The notes beneath the pieces are model-generated. The model did not search any database. It saw nothing but the letters and a program-made list of their open reading frames with translations, and was not told the DNA's origin. The translations under genes and the position numbers were made by a program. From Pseudomonas fragi (GTDB lineage: Bacteria; Pseudomonadota; Gammaproteobacteria; Pseudomonadales; Pseudomonadaceae): a stretch of 64,000 nt of DNA. Shown here one piece after another: positions 51,199-59,362 of this stretch. The stretch is from NCBI RefSeq assembly GCF_002269505.1, contig NZ_NQKQ01000002.1:1-64000 (forward strand). Reading direction: 5' to 3'. Positions within the stretch are counted from its first letter, which is position 1; every line of letters begins with the position of its first letter.

Positions 51199-52734
51199 AT
51201 GGACACTCATGCCAAATCGGCTGTCGAAGGGCACTCGATCGACTTTATTCCCGAAAGCGAACGCACCGATAAGCTCTCCAGCCAGGGGCCGTTCTGGTTT
51301 CTCGGTAACTTCACGTTTTTCACCATGACCATTGGCTTTGTGGGCCCCAGTGTCGGCCTGAGCGCTTTATGGACCATTCTGGCCGGGACGCTGGGCATCA
51401 TGTTCGGCACTTTGTTCATGGCCTTTCACGGCTCCCAGGGGCCGCATCTTGGCTTGCCGCAGATGATCCAGTCGCGGGCCCAGTTCGGCTATCGCGGGGT
51501 GATTCTGGCGTTGCTGGCGACGCTGTTTGTGTTCGCTGGTTTCAATATCGTCAACATGGTGTTGATGATGCAGGGCCTCAAGGAGCTGTTTGGTTTCAAC
51601 CCGTTGGTCGTCGCGCTGGCCGTAACGGTACCGGCGACGGTGCTGGCGATTCTGGGGCATGACTGGATGCACCGCAGTTTCAAATGGGCGTTGTTTTTGT
51701 CAATTCCGCTTTACGGTCTGGTGACCCTGGCCGTGCTGATGAACTGGGTGCCCGATGCGCCGATGCCGCTGCTGGCTGTCGGTGAAATTGCCCCGGCGCC
51801 TTTGGGGTTCAACTGGACCGGCTTTATCACCCAGTTTGCCGCAGCCGCCAGCTACAACATCGCCTATGCGCCGTATGTCTCCGACTACTCACGCTACCTG
51901 CCCAAGAACACCCACAGCGGCAAGTTGATTGCGGTGGTTTTTCTCGGTGCCTCTTTGTCAGGTGCCTGGATGATTGCTGTAGGTGCCTGGCTGGCTGACC
52001 ACCTGCATGCCAGTAACGTGCTGGTGGCCCTGTCGCAAGTGGGCAATACGGTGTCGCCGATGATGGGCATCTTTGTGGTCGGGGTGACGATCCTGGTGTT
52101 TCTGCCGGTCATCGCCATGAACATCTACAGCGCCAAGCTGACCACCCTGACCTGTGTGGACTCCATCAAACATATTGAGCCGACGCGCAAGGCACGCATC
52201 CTGGCCATCGCTTTCGTGATCCTGCTGCAACTGGGGGTTTCGCTGAGCCTTCAGGACTCGGACAAGGGCCTGTCGGTATTGGGTATCTACCTGGTGGTGA
52301 TGCTGTATTTCCTGGTGCCCTGGACCGCAGTCAACCTCACGGATTACTTCTTCGTACGCAAGGGCCGCTACGCCATTCCGCACTTCTTCACCCCCCATGA
52401 CAGCCTCTATGGCAGTTGGGGGCTGCGTGGCCTTGCCTCTTACGCCATCGGTTTTATCGCGATGATTCCGTTCTTCTACATCTTTGATGGCGTGGCGCAG
52501 AAGGAGGTCTATGTCGGTCCGCTGGCCAGGGCGTTGGGCAATATCGATGTGGCATGGCTGGTCGGGCTTGTCGTTTCGGGGCTGGTGTACTTCTGGCTCA
52601 GCCGTTCCATCGACCTGAAAAACGAAGAAGCCGTGATTCAGGGTATCGAGTTGACGCATCCGCATTACACCACCGGGGACAAGGCAACGATGCCGCTTGC
52701 GCCGCTGTCCGGCGTTACGAATTTTGGGAGATAG
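51199..52734 (+). CDS. NCS1-family permease (cytosine/purine/allantoin type)
   Basis: 511 residues with about twelve membrane helices. The N-terminal [13 protein letters not shown], the helix 1 region [36 protein letters not shown] and [13 protein letters not shown] are NCS1 signatures. Cation symporter for nucleobase-like or other N-rich small molecules; here it probably imports the substrate of the cluster. I choose the ATG at 51199; the frame is open from 51139, but that stretch is not membrane-protein-like. Confidence 0.88.
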   Translation: MDTHAKSAVEGHSIDFIPESERTDKLSSQGPFWFLGNFTFFTMTIGFVGPSVGLSALWTILAGTLGIMFGTLFMAFHGSQGPHLGLPQMIQSRAQFGYRGVILALLATLFVFAGFNIVNMVLMMQGLKELFGFNPLVVALAVTVPATVLAILGHDWMHRSFKWALFLSIPLYGLVTLAVLMNWVPDAPMPLLAVGEIAPAPLGFNWTGFITQFAAAASYNIAYAPYVSDYSRYLPKNTHSGKLIAVVFLGASLSGAWMIAVGAWLADHLHASNVLVALSQVGNTVSPMMGIFVVGVTILVFLPVIAMNIYSAKLTTLTCVDSIKHIEPTRKARILAIAFVILLQLGVSLSLQDSDKGLSVLGIYLVVMLYFLVPWTAVNLTDYFFVRKGRYAIPHFFTPHDSLYGSWGLRGLASYAIGFIAMIPFFYIFDGVAQKEVYVGPLARALGNIDVAWLVGLVVSGLVYFWLSRSIDLKNEEAVIQGIELTHPHYTTGDKATMPLAPLSGVTNFGR

Positions 52735-52736
52735 AT

Positions 52737-54425
52737 ATGGCGATCACAGATTTTGATTACATCATCATTGGCGCGGGCTCTGCCGGATGCGTACTGGCCA
52801 ATCGGCTGACTGAAGATGCCGATACCCGGGTGCTGGTGCTGGAATACGGCGGCAGTGATCGCAGTGTGGTGATCCAGATGCCGAGTGCGTTCTCGATCCC
52901 GATGAACACCACCAAGTACAACTGGCGCTACGAGTCCGAGCCCGAGCCATACCTTAACGGCCGTCGTATCCACTGCCCGCGGGGCAAGGTGCTGGGGGGC
53001 TCGTCGTCGATCAACGGGCTGGTGTATATCCGTGGCCATGCCTTCGACTTTGACGAGTGGGAATCCCTCGGGGCTGAGGGCTGGGGTTACCGCAATTGTC
53101 TGCCGTACTTCAAGCGGGCTGAGAGCTGCGATGCGGGCGGTGACGAGTACCGCGGTGGCAGCGGTCCGTTGCATACCACCAGTGGCAACAATATGAAAAA
53201 CCCGCTGTATGGGGCATGGGTTGATGCGGGTGCCGAAGCGGGCTATATCAAGACCGACGACTGTAATGGCTATATGCAGGAAGGCTTCGGTGCCATGCAT
53301 ATGACGGTCAAGGACGGCGTGCGCTGTTCCACGGCCAATGCCTATTTGCGCCCGGCCATGCAGCGGCCCAATTTGACCGTGATCACCCAGGCAATGACCC
53401 GCCAGATTATTCTCGATGGCAAGCGCGCGGTGGGCGTGAGCTATGACCGTGATGGTCAGACCCATACGGTTTACTGCAAGCGCGAAGTGCTGATTTGCGC
53501 AGGGCCGATCGGCTCGCCCCACTTGCTGCAACGTTCCGGCATTGGCCCGGCAGCAGTGCTGAGCAAGGCCGGGGTTGAGGTGCGACATGACCTTGCGGGC
53601 GTCGGCGAAAACCTTCAGGACCACTCTGAAATCTATATCCAGTACGGCTGCAAGGAGCCGGTCACCCTCAACAGCAAAATGGACCCCCTGAGCAAGCTGA
53701 TGATTGGCCTGCGCTGGTTGCTGTGCAAGGACGGTCTCGGCGCCACCAACCACTTTGAAGCGGGCGGTTTTATCCGCTCCGGGGAAGGGCTGCGCTGGCC
53801 GGATATTCAGTTCCACTTTTTGCCCGCGGCCATGCGCTATGACGGCAAAAAACCGATCAAGGGCCATGGTTTTATGGTGCTTACCGGGCCGAACAAACCC
53901 AAGAGCCGCGGCCATGTGCGGCTACGCTCGGCGGACCCTTACGAGCATCCGCAGATTCTGTTCAATTACCTGCAACGCGAAGAAGACCGCGAGGGCTTCC
54001 GTCGTTGCGTGCGCCTGACCCGGGAAATCATCGGCCAGCCCGCGATGGACCGTTTCCGGGACACCGAGATTGCACCGGGGCCGAACGTCAATAGCGATGC
54101 CGAAATTGATGCGTTTGTGCGCGAAAACCTGGAAAGCACCTACCACCCTTGCGGATCGTGCCGCATGGGCGAGGACGATATGGCCGTGGTGGATTCTCAA
54201 CTGCGGGTGCGCGGGATGGAAGGCTTGCGTGTTATCGACTCGTCCGTGTTCCCGACGGAGCCCAATGGCAACCTCAATGCGCCGACCATCATGCTGGCCG
54301 AGCGGGCGGCAGACCTGGTTCGCGGGCGCAGTATGCTGCCGGAATCCGATGTGGTGGTAGGGCTAGCCGCACAATGGGAAACACGTCAACGCACGTCAGC
54401 GCCGGTGAGAAAAGTCAGCGTTTGA
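52737..54425 (+). CDS. GMC-family FAD alcohol dehydrogenase (choline dehydrogenase-like)
   Basis: 562 residues. FAD-binding motif [19 protein letters not shown] at the N-terminus, GMC signature 1 in [19 protein letters not shown], signature 2 in [15 protein letters not shown], and the catalytic His region [12 protein letters not shown] followed by [21 protein letters not shown] lies 5 bp before the ATG at 52737, only 2 bp after the permease stop, so it is the operon's last gene. It oxidises a primary alcohol to an aldehyde. Choline itself is possible, but no betaine genes (betB, betI) are here. Confidence 0.9.
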   Translation: MAITDFDYIIIGAGSAGCVLANRLTEDADTRVLVLEYGGSDRSVVIQMPSAFSIPMNTTKYNWRYESEPEPYLNGRRIHCPRGKVLGGSSSINGLVYIRGHAFDFDEWESLGAEGWGYRNCLPYFKRAESCDAGGDEYRGGSGPLHTTSGNNMKNPLYGAWVDAGAEAGYIKTDDCNGYMQEGFGAMHMTVKDGVRCSTANAYLRPAMQRPNLTVITQAMTRQIILDGKRAVGVSYDRDGQTHTVYCKREVLICAGPIGSPHLLQRSGIGPAAVLSKAGVEVRHDLAGVGENLQDHSEIYIQYGCKEPVTLNSKMDPLSKLMIGLRWLLCKDGLGATNHFEAGGFIRSGEGLRWPDIQFHFLPAAMRYDGKKPIKGHGFMVLTGPNKPKSRGHVRLRSADPYEHPQILFNYLQREEDREGFRRCVRLTREIIGQPAMDRFRDTEIAPGPNVNSDAEIDAFVRENLESTYHPCGSCRMGEDDMAVVDSQLRVRGMEGLRVIDSSVFPTEPNGNLNAPTIMLAERAADLVRGRSMLPESDVVVGLAAQWETRQRTSAPVRKVSV

Positions 54426-54481
54426 GGTTAGTGCCATGGGAGGTGCAACGGGCATAAAAATGGGGGGCGAAGAATTTAACC

Positions 54482-54501
54482 GGCCGCATTAGAGTGCGGC
54501 C
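54482..54501. terminator. Terminator between the catabolic cluster and the TA pair
   Basis: GGCCGCA/TGCGGCC with a 6-nt loop (TTAGAG). It lies between convergent transcripts (GMC gene on plus, toxin on minus); the minus strand continues into GGTTAAATTCTTC. Confidence 0.55.
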
Positions 54502-54520
54502 AGTCGCTGTGCAGTACCAA

Positions 54521-55039
54521 TCAGGTGAAAGGAAGCATCATCGTGATTGGGGAAAGTTGCGGGCAGCGAATAAATCCGACCTTCTCATAAAGCCCCACCA
54601 ACCGATCATTAAGCGGATGGACTATGAGTGCAGTTGATGCGACGTCTTCAGAAGCGCTGATGGCACGAAGTACGGCGTCTTGAATTAGGTCTAGCGACAG
54701 TCCAGTACCTTGGAGCGTCCTACACACGCCCATGCGACCGAGGACTGTAATAGGGTGCTGATCGGGCGAGTTGCGCTGCGCTTTTTTGGGTACGACATTT
54801 GCCCGCATTATCGTCCCGCTCGACAATGTGTAATAGCCGACGACGGTATTTGTACCTTTTATACAAGTGACTAGCACAGTGGCGGTCTTGGACGCTTGGG
54901 CTCTTAGAGCTTTTTTCTTCAGGTATTCGTTGATTGTCTCCTCGCCACAATCGAAGGGGTCCAGATTGTGGATTTCATTCAGCTTTACCGGGGCGTTCAG
55001 CTCCAGCGAGAGGGCCTGTTCAGCAGCTTCTGGATGCAT
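54521..55039 (-). CDS. GNAT-family toxin of a TacA/TacT-type TA system
   Basis: 172 residues. Toxins of this family acetylate the amino group of charged tRNAs and stop translation. Motifs: HNLDPFDCGEETINEYLKKKA (typical HxLxxFxCG start of TacT-like toxins), a VVGYYTLSSGTI strand, the acetyl-CoA loop VCRTLQGTGLSLDLI and LYEKVGFIRC with the catalytic-type Tyr. From the first ATG it overlaps the antitoxin gene by 43 nt; homologues usually begin nearer LxAP, where a CTG (54998-55000) overlaps the antitoxin stop, so the true start is uncertain. Confidence 0.85.
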   Translation of the reverse strand: MHPEAAEQALSLELNAPVKLNEIHNLDPFDCGEETINEYLKKKALRAQASKTATVLVTCIKGTNTVVGYYTLSSGTIMRANVVPKKAQRNSPDQHPITVLGRMGVCRTLQGTGLSLDLIQDAVLRAISASEDVASTALIVHPLNDRLVGLYEKVGFIRCPQLSPITMMLPFT

Positions 55040-55305
55040 GCGTTACTCCTTACGGGATTATTCTGTAAGGCTTGCTCGAAAGCGTCGAAGTCATCGTCAG
55101 CAAGGACGAACAGGCGTTGATCCAGAATGACCTCCTCTGCTTTTTTACAAGCGGCATCCAGGATGAAGCTGGTTCGATCACTTCCCGAGATGGCTGCGGC
55201 CACATCGATCAAGTCTCGTTTCTTAAAATCGACCCGCATGTTGAGCGGGACGGATTTGGTTCGCTCTGCAGTGGTGGTATCTGCACGCAAAAGTGAGTTG
55301 GTCAT
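54997..55305 (-). CDS. DUF1778 (TacA-type) ribbon-helix-helix antitoxin
   Basis: 102 residues. N-terminal RHH DNA-binding part (VPLNMRVDFKKRDLIDVAAAISGSDRTSFILDAACKKAEE) and a C-terminal toxin-wrapping tail (LADDDFDAFEQALQNNP ... RPSRW). Precedes and overlaps the GNAT toxin gene, the standard antitoxin-first order, and would autorepress its promoter upstream of 55305. Confidence 0.87.
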   Translation of the reverse strand: MTNSLLRADTTTAERTKSVPLNMRVDFKKRDLIDVAAAISGSDRTSFILDAACKKAEEVILDQRLFVLADDDFDAFEQALQNNPVRSNACIQKLLNRPSRWS

Positions 55306-55576
55306 CGGTCTAGCTCCAGTGGTATTTCGTGGTGATTTGGTGGTTTACCTCCTTCGGTTCATTTGGTCGTTGCTCGGCTGGTTTGAAGAGTCATAGCTGT
55401 TTACCTCTGGCGGTTTTATGTGTTCTAGGTGTTTTCGGTACTTTAAGTATTTTTACTTTCTGATTAAGGAGGATATTTGCCCCGAAACAGATCGTACCCC
55501 ACCTGTGTAGCTGATGTCTACATGTAACGCTTTTGACTATACAGGCGGTTCGTGGTGAGGATGTTGACGCACCTAG
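55306..55576. other. Intergenic gap upstream of the TA pair
   Basis: About 270 bp, A+T-richer than the core, holding the TA promoter on the minus strand. A minus-strand open frame (55391-55786) has no recognisable domain and crosses the phage gene antisense, so it is not called. Nothing else is recognised. Confidence 0.4.
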
Positions 55577-56589
55577 GCTCTTGTTAGGGGGGATCAAAGC
55601 CCCGTTTTTTTCAACCTGGCCATCGGCATTCAAATCATGGACAGCCTGGTCCGGGTGTTCAACATCTCCGACCCGATCTGGCAGCAACAGGGCGATGGCG
55701 AAGTCATTTTTTGGTGACCAGGAGCCGCTGCCCCGGTACGCGGTAGGCCTGCAGGTACTGGCCGAGGACGGCGAACCCGACCCCAACCTGCCGATCCTGG
55801 CCGGTTTACCGCTGCCAGTGTCCGTGGGGGGGTGATGAGATGGGCTTTTTCGGCTTCCCGGGGGAAGGCGCCATGTGGGTGGTCAACTTCACCTACCGCA
55901 TGCCCAGCAAGCCGTTCATTCAAACCATCTTGCCCCACGGCCTGAGCCTGCCCAAGGTGCCCAAAGGGGATCAAGTCTGGCAGCACAGCGAAACCGCCCA
56001 ACAGCGCGTGGACGCCGACGGCAACTGGTCGCGGCAGACCGATGGCCGCATACAGGACTTTTCAGCCGACCGCGAAGTGCAGTCCTTGGACAACCAGGAG
56101 CACTATCAAAGCCACAGCCAAACCGTGGACGACCACTCAAAGGAAACCGTCGGCGGGGTCAAAACCATAGAAGCCCTGGGCGCCGTGAAACTGCTGTCAG
56201 GCGGATCGATGAGCGTGGCGGCTGTGGATGACTTGCACCAGGCCACTGGCCGCGACCTGAATCTGGTGGTAGGGGATAAGTACAACGCCACGGTGGGTGG
56301 CGATATGCAGGAGCGGATCGAGGGTCTGCGCAAGAGCGTGGCCGGGGATGGCCAGCGGCTGGTCGCGCCGAAAAACTGGATCGGTTCCGAGAGCATGAAC
56401 CTGTTTCAGGTGGTGTGTGATTTGCTCGACCTGGTGCAGGAGATGAACGTGCAACTGGCGGGGCATACGCATGGGGCAACACCAGTGCCTAATATTGCTG
56501 CACTCCTAAGTAATGGCGCTGAAAGAGCAATGCTCCTCGCAGAAAAAAAAGCCTATAATAATTTAACTACAACACTCAACACTAACTGA
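55577..56589 (+). pseudogene. Phage baseplate spike (gpV/VgrG-like OB fold) gene with two homopolymer frameshifts
   Basis: Three successive frames make one protein: NISDPIWQQQGDGEVIF up to a run of six T (55707-55712), then GDQEPLPRYAVGLQVLAEDGE ... LPLPVSVGG up to a run of seven G (55826-55832), then DEMGFFGFPGEGAMWVVNF to the end. Removing one base from each run restores about 337 codons. The middle part (KPFIQTILPHGLSLPKV) and the repeating HYQSHSQTV and ATVGGDMQERIEG strands resemble the triple beta-helix of phage baseplate spikes; LAGHTHG is near the end. The N-terminal part is missing or starts after the stop at 55574. Either a decaying phage gene or an assembly artefact. Confidence 0.65.
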
Positions 56590-56602
56590 AAAGCTCAAAA
56601 AA

Positions 56603-57325
56603 TTATTCAAGAGATATCATTCCATGAATACCGATAAATCTAACATCTAAAAGCTCTTTGTTTCTTATAAGCACTTTTATTTGATGTGGCCTGAACATGT
56701 ATGGCATTGCACCAATTGAACCATCCCAAGTTTGATACAAGAATAGATTGGCATTTTCATACCCTATACCCCACCATTCTTCGACATATAAATTTAAAAA
56801 AGAGGTCATCGCCTGCAATGCAGCCTGAGCGTCTTTTACTGTATACAGCTCGGGATCATCACCAAGTAACTTGGGGTTTTGGCTCGCGCCTTTCTTGGGC
56901 GCTTTTTTTATGACGGTGTGCATAAATGGTTCGCCACCACCGCCAGTAGTACGCACTTGGTAACCAACAGCATTGACCTTAGGGTGAACCATTTGATTTC
57001 GTCGAGTTATAAGATTTCTGACCTGCTGATAAATCTTTGCCCCACTGGGTAACGACTTCCCAGTATGATAATTAACAACATACCCAAACTTTTCTAGTGT
57101 TGAGTACCTGTCAACCTTACCTTTCAGTTCGTCATCTAACTCAACCGACGAAACAAAAGAGTTCGCAGCCGCCTCCAAGGCGTAATTAACTGTCAATATT
57201 GAGGATTTTACTAAAGCACTTTTAAGTTCCTCATCCACTGCCGAGACAGCAGCTTCATATAAAATCACAGCATCAGAAAAAATAGAAATGAAATTATTCT
57301 CTACAAGAGTTACATCCCTAATCAT
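56603..57325 (-). CDS. Hypothetical protein with HEPN-like RNxxxH motif
   Basis: 240 residues from the ATG at 57325 (two earlier in-frame ATGs, 57343 and 57370, are possible; AAGGTTGGGG lies between). No family is recognised with confidence. All-helical N-terminal half (ILYEAAVSAVDEELKSALVKSSILTVNYALEAAANSFV) followed by RNLITRRNQMVHPKV, in which RNQMVH fits the Rx4-6H motif of HEPN ribonucleases. The coding sequence is visibly A+T-richer than the core genes, indicating transfer. Divergent from the MazF-like gene. It could be a defence or toxin-type RNase, or a non-catalytic HEPN-fold protein. Confidence 0.55.
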   Translation of the reverse strand: MIRDVTLVENNFISIFSDAVILYEAAVSAVDEELKSALVKSSILTVNYALEAAANSFVSSVELDDELKGKVDRYSTLEKFGYVVNYHTGKSLPSGAKIYQQVRNLITRRNQMVHPKVNAVGYQVRTTGGGGEPFMHTVIKKAPKKGASQNPKLLGDDPELYTVKDAQAALQAMTSFLNLYVEEWWGIGYENANLFLYQTWDGSIGAMPYMFRPHQIKVLIRNKELLDVRFIGIHGMISLE

Positions 57326-57461
57326 AAAAACCCCAACCTTCATCTGATTATTTTGTTGTTGCGACCGCAAATTTCAAAAAAGAGAAATATGAATTCCATT
57401 TTTAGGTAGCCACTCAACTGCTTTTTCAAGCAAAATCTTCTTTTTTTGCTGAGTAAGCTGA

Positions 57462-57845
57462 ATGGCACTCCAGTTTCAACCAAAGGAAGGTTGCGTTCTC
57501 ATCTGTGACTTCAGGGGCTACGAAATGCCTGAAATGATCAAAGTCAGACCTGTGGTGATCATACGTAAGCATCGCTCAAATAATAAGCTAGTCACGGTGG
57601 TTCCATTGAGTACGACGGCCCCAGTGCCGCTCCTCGGCCATCATGTCGAGCTTGAGAGTCATTTGCCAGGCGGCAGCCCGATCTGCTGGGCAAAATGCGA
57701 CATGGTCGCCACCGTTAGCTTATCTAGACTTGATCGGATCAAGGGTAGAGACCGTAATGGTGTGCGCACTTACAGCAGTCCTTCCCTGGCTGCAGAGGAG
57801 GTCACAGCGATCAAAGCAGCGCTTCGGAGCGCGCTTGGCCTGTAA
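57462..57845 (+). CDS. MazF/PemK-type endoribonuclease toxin (no antitoxin gene beside it)
   Basis: 127 residues. SH3-like MazF fold: N-terminal PKEGCVLICDF (instead of the usual RGDIYxVDL), MIKVRPVVIIRKHRSNNKLVTVVPLSTT (the core RPVVIIS-type strand and TVVPLT-type strand) and VATVSLSRLDRIKGRD near residue 90. Such toxins cleave mRNA. The gene upstream is divergent and no short antitoxin reading frame precedes or follows it. Instead, a structured intergenic sequence of about 160 nt ending in a strong terminator lies downstream. The start is at the first ATG; no clear ribosome site is seen. Confidence 0.75.
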   Translation: MALQFQPKEGCVLICDFRGYEMPEMIKVRPVVIIRKHRSNNKLVTVVPLSTTAPVPLLGHHVELESHLPGGSPICWAKCDMVATVSLSRLDRIKGRDRNGVRTYSSPSLAAEEVTAIKAALRSALGL

Positions 57846-57890
57846 AAATCCTGAACATATTGGCAGTACATACGCCCAATGTGTTTAGCA

Positions 57891-58053
57891 AACAGTTGCT
57901 GATTGCTCAAATTTGCGCAATAATTGAGTCGTTCCCGAAAGGGGCTTGTGAGACTCTAAGGATCCTGGGTAACCAGCAATCGTAGAGCCAGACGGGCATA
58001 GAGCGATGACAAGCCAGCCTGTTTGTGAATTGGGGCGCCGAAAGGCGCCCTTT
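57891..58053 (+). ncRNA. Candidate structured RNA downstream of the MazF-like gene
   Basis: Seen in the sequence: an outer stem GATTGCT (57901-57907)/AGCAATC (57975-57981); inside it GAGTC/GACTC (57926-57930 with 57952-57956) capped by CCC-GAAA-GGG; then CTGG-GTAA-CCAG (57965-57976, sharing two bases with the outer stem); and at the 3' end the terminator GGGCGCC-GAAA-GGCGCCC. Three hairpins thus end in GNRA-type tetraloops. An alternative stem CTCAA/TTGAG (57906-57910 with 57924-57928) excludes the GAGTC stem, and GGCTTGT (57943-57949) is complementary to ACAAGCC (58009-58015). No known RNA family is recognised. Confidence 0.45.
58033..58053 (+). terminator. Intrinsic terminator ending the mazF-RNA unit
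   Basis: GGGCGCC (58033-58039), GAAA loop, GGCGCCC (58044-58050), then TTTGTCATTT. Plus-strand orientation, with no gene end nearer than the MazF-like gene 190 bp upstream. Confidence 0.8.
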
Positions 58054-58576
58054 GTCATTTCTGGGAATGACAAACCTTCCTTCTGTCGATCAAGCTCCAC
58101 CCCCCCCTCTCGCACCTTCCCCCTAGCCTGCTCATCTCTTTTAAGAAATCCTCGTTAGGGAAAAACAGGTCAAGAAAAAAACCACCATAAAATGCACTTA
58201 TCCCCCTCCCGCCGACGGGCTTTGTGTCTTTTTTTTGTGCAAACCCGGATGTAGTGCAAACGATCCTGCAGCCCAGGCAGACTGTGCGCTTCTGGAGGGG
58301 ATCGGCCATTGCACAAAATGCAAAGTTTTGAAGGGAAATGCAGCGCGGTTGCACAGCGGCACTCAGGGCGTTCACGGGCGGGGTGATACTGGTAGCCCCG
58401 GTTTCATTGGGCGAAAACTTTGAAAACATGGGTTTCGGTGGGTTTTCCAAATCCACAACGCTCATTTCAGGTGAACAAAACGCTTTGGCCAACGTCGATC
58501 GAATTGCCGGTCAAAGCTACGGCTTGCGCGAGTTCTGGTGTTTTTAAACGATTTCACATGGTAACGCAGCCAAATA
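58054..58576. other. Gene-poor accessory stretch
   Basis: About 520 bp without a supportable gene. A minus-strand open frame (58055-58492) is Cys/Phe-rich and low-complexity and shows no domain. A hairpin-forming element AGCCCCGGTTTCATTGGG lies at 58394-58411 and recurs at 59602-59619, with a variant at 59524-59545. Remainder not recognised. Confidence 0.4.
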
Positions 58577-59362
58577 TCAGCCCCAGAGATCGTATGCATC
58601 ATTGAGTGTTACATATTCCTCCCACAGCCTCGCGCCCGTCGAATTGGTCTGTGGGTTACGTGCGCCCAACTTATCGCACGCAAAGCAGCACATCAGAATC
58701 CCGATGCAAGCGCTAAGGATGGCTCTAGGGGTGTGATCGAGGATTGGGCGAAACTGAACATGCGGCCCCTTATCGCTCGACTCTATAAGGTAGGCCTCGA
58801 CCGCTGATAAAGAGGGGTGTGCAGCGTGATGGGACAGGTGTCGATATAAACCATCGTAAGCCGCTAAGGCATCGCCTTTACGAGCAAAATCAAAAAGCTT
58901 GATCTCTATTGACGCAGCCTTATCAGCAACAAAATCATTCAGAATTTTTTCGAATGGGACGACACTGGGATATGTATTTTTTCTATTCAAAAGAGCATTT
59001 GCGTGGGATTTTCTTGAGGCGCCATCATGGCTTACTAGCTCAGCTGGTGTCACAACACCCTGTGCGAGGGCATTGAGTACAAAGAACGTCTCAATCAGGC
59101 TCCTGCAAAGCACCATAGCCTCGATCGTCATGCCCCCTTCAGCCAGGCATATCGCAGCTTGGAAGTGAGATGTGCAGCGCGCAAAAAAGAGGCGGGAGGT
59201 CAACTCCAGTCGATCTTCTGTATCAGGTAAAAGCTGAGTGGTATCCACTGCGAGCTTTGAGCAAGCCTTAGCGAAGGCGAAGAGATCGCCATATTTTTCG
59301 AGTTGTTCTTCCCTAATGGATGCTGCGCTTTCTCCAGTAAAGCCTTCGTCTTCAAAACTCAT
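58577..59362 (-). CDS. DUF5677-like hypothetical protein
   Basis: 261 residues, helical. The segment MVLCRSLIETFFVLNAL (about 82-98) and YRHLSHHAAHPSL (about 172-184) resemble DUF5677 proteins, whose function is unknown; they are often found in mobile and defence regions. Near the C-terminus a hydrophobic Cys-rich helix (ILSACIGILMCCFACDKLG) may be buried. Isolated gene in the island remnant; a possible ribosome site (AGGAG) lies just before the start on the minus strand. Confidence 0.6.
   Translation of the reverse strand: MSFEDEGFTGESAASIREEQLEKYGDLFAFAKACSKLAVDTTQLLPDTEDRLELTSRLFFARCTSHFQAAICLAEGGMTIEAMVLCRSLIETFFVLNALAQGVVTPAELVSHDGASRKSHANALLNRKNTYPSVVPFEKILNDFVADKAASIEIKLFDFARKGDALAAYDGLYRHLSHHAAHPSLSAVEAYLIESSDKGPHVQFRPILDHTPRAILSACIGILMCCFACDKLGARNPQTNSTGARLWEEYVTLNDAYDLWG

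Noticed and set aside
52737..54425. Calling the GMC enzyme betA
   Set aside because: Family motifs fit choline dehydrogenase, but betB, betI and choline transporters are absent here, and the neighbours suggest another alcohol.
55391..55786. 131-codon minus-strand frame upstream of the TA pair
   Set aside because: Antisense to the phage-spike remnant; no domain.
57846..58055. Assignment of the structured RNA to a known pemK-associated RNA motif
   Set aside because: The motif of that name that I recall is from Firmicutes and I cannot match it; no family name is claimed.
57846..58055. Classical type III (ToxI-like) antitoxin
   Set aside because: No tandem repeats and wrong position (downstream of the toxin).
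58055..58492. 145-codon minus-strand frame after the candidate RNA
   Set aside because: Low-complexity, no ribosome site and no recognisable family.
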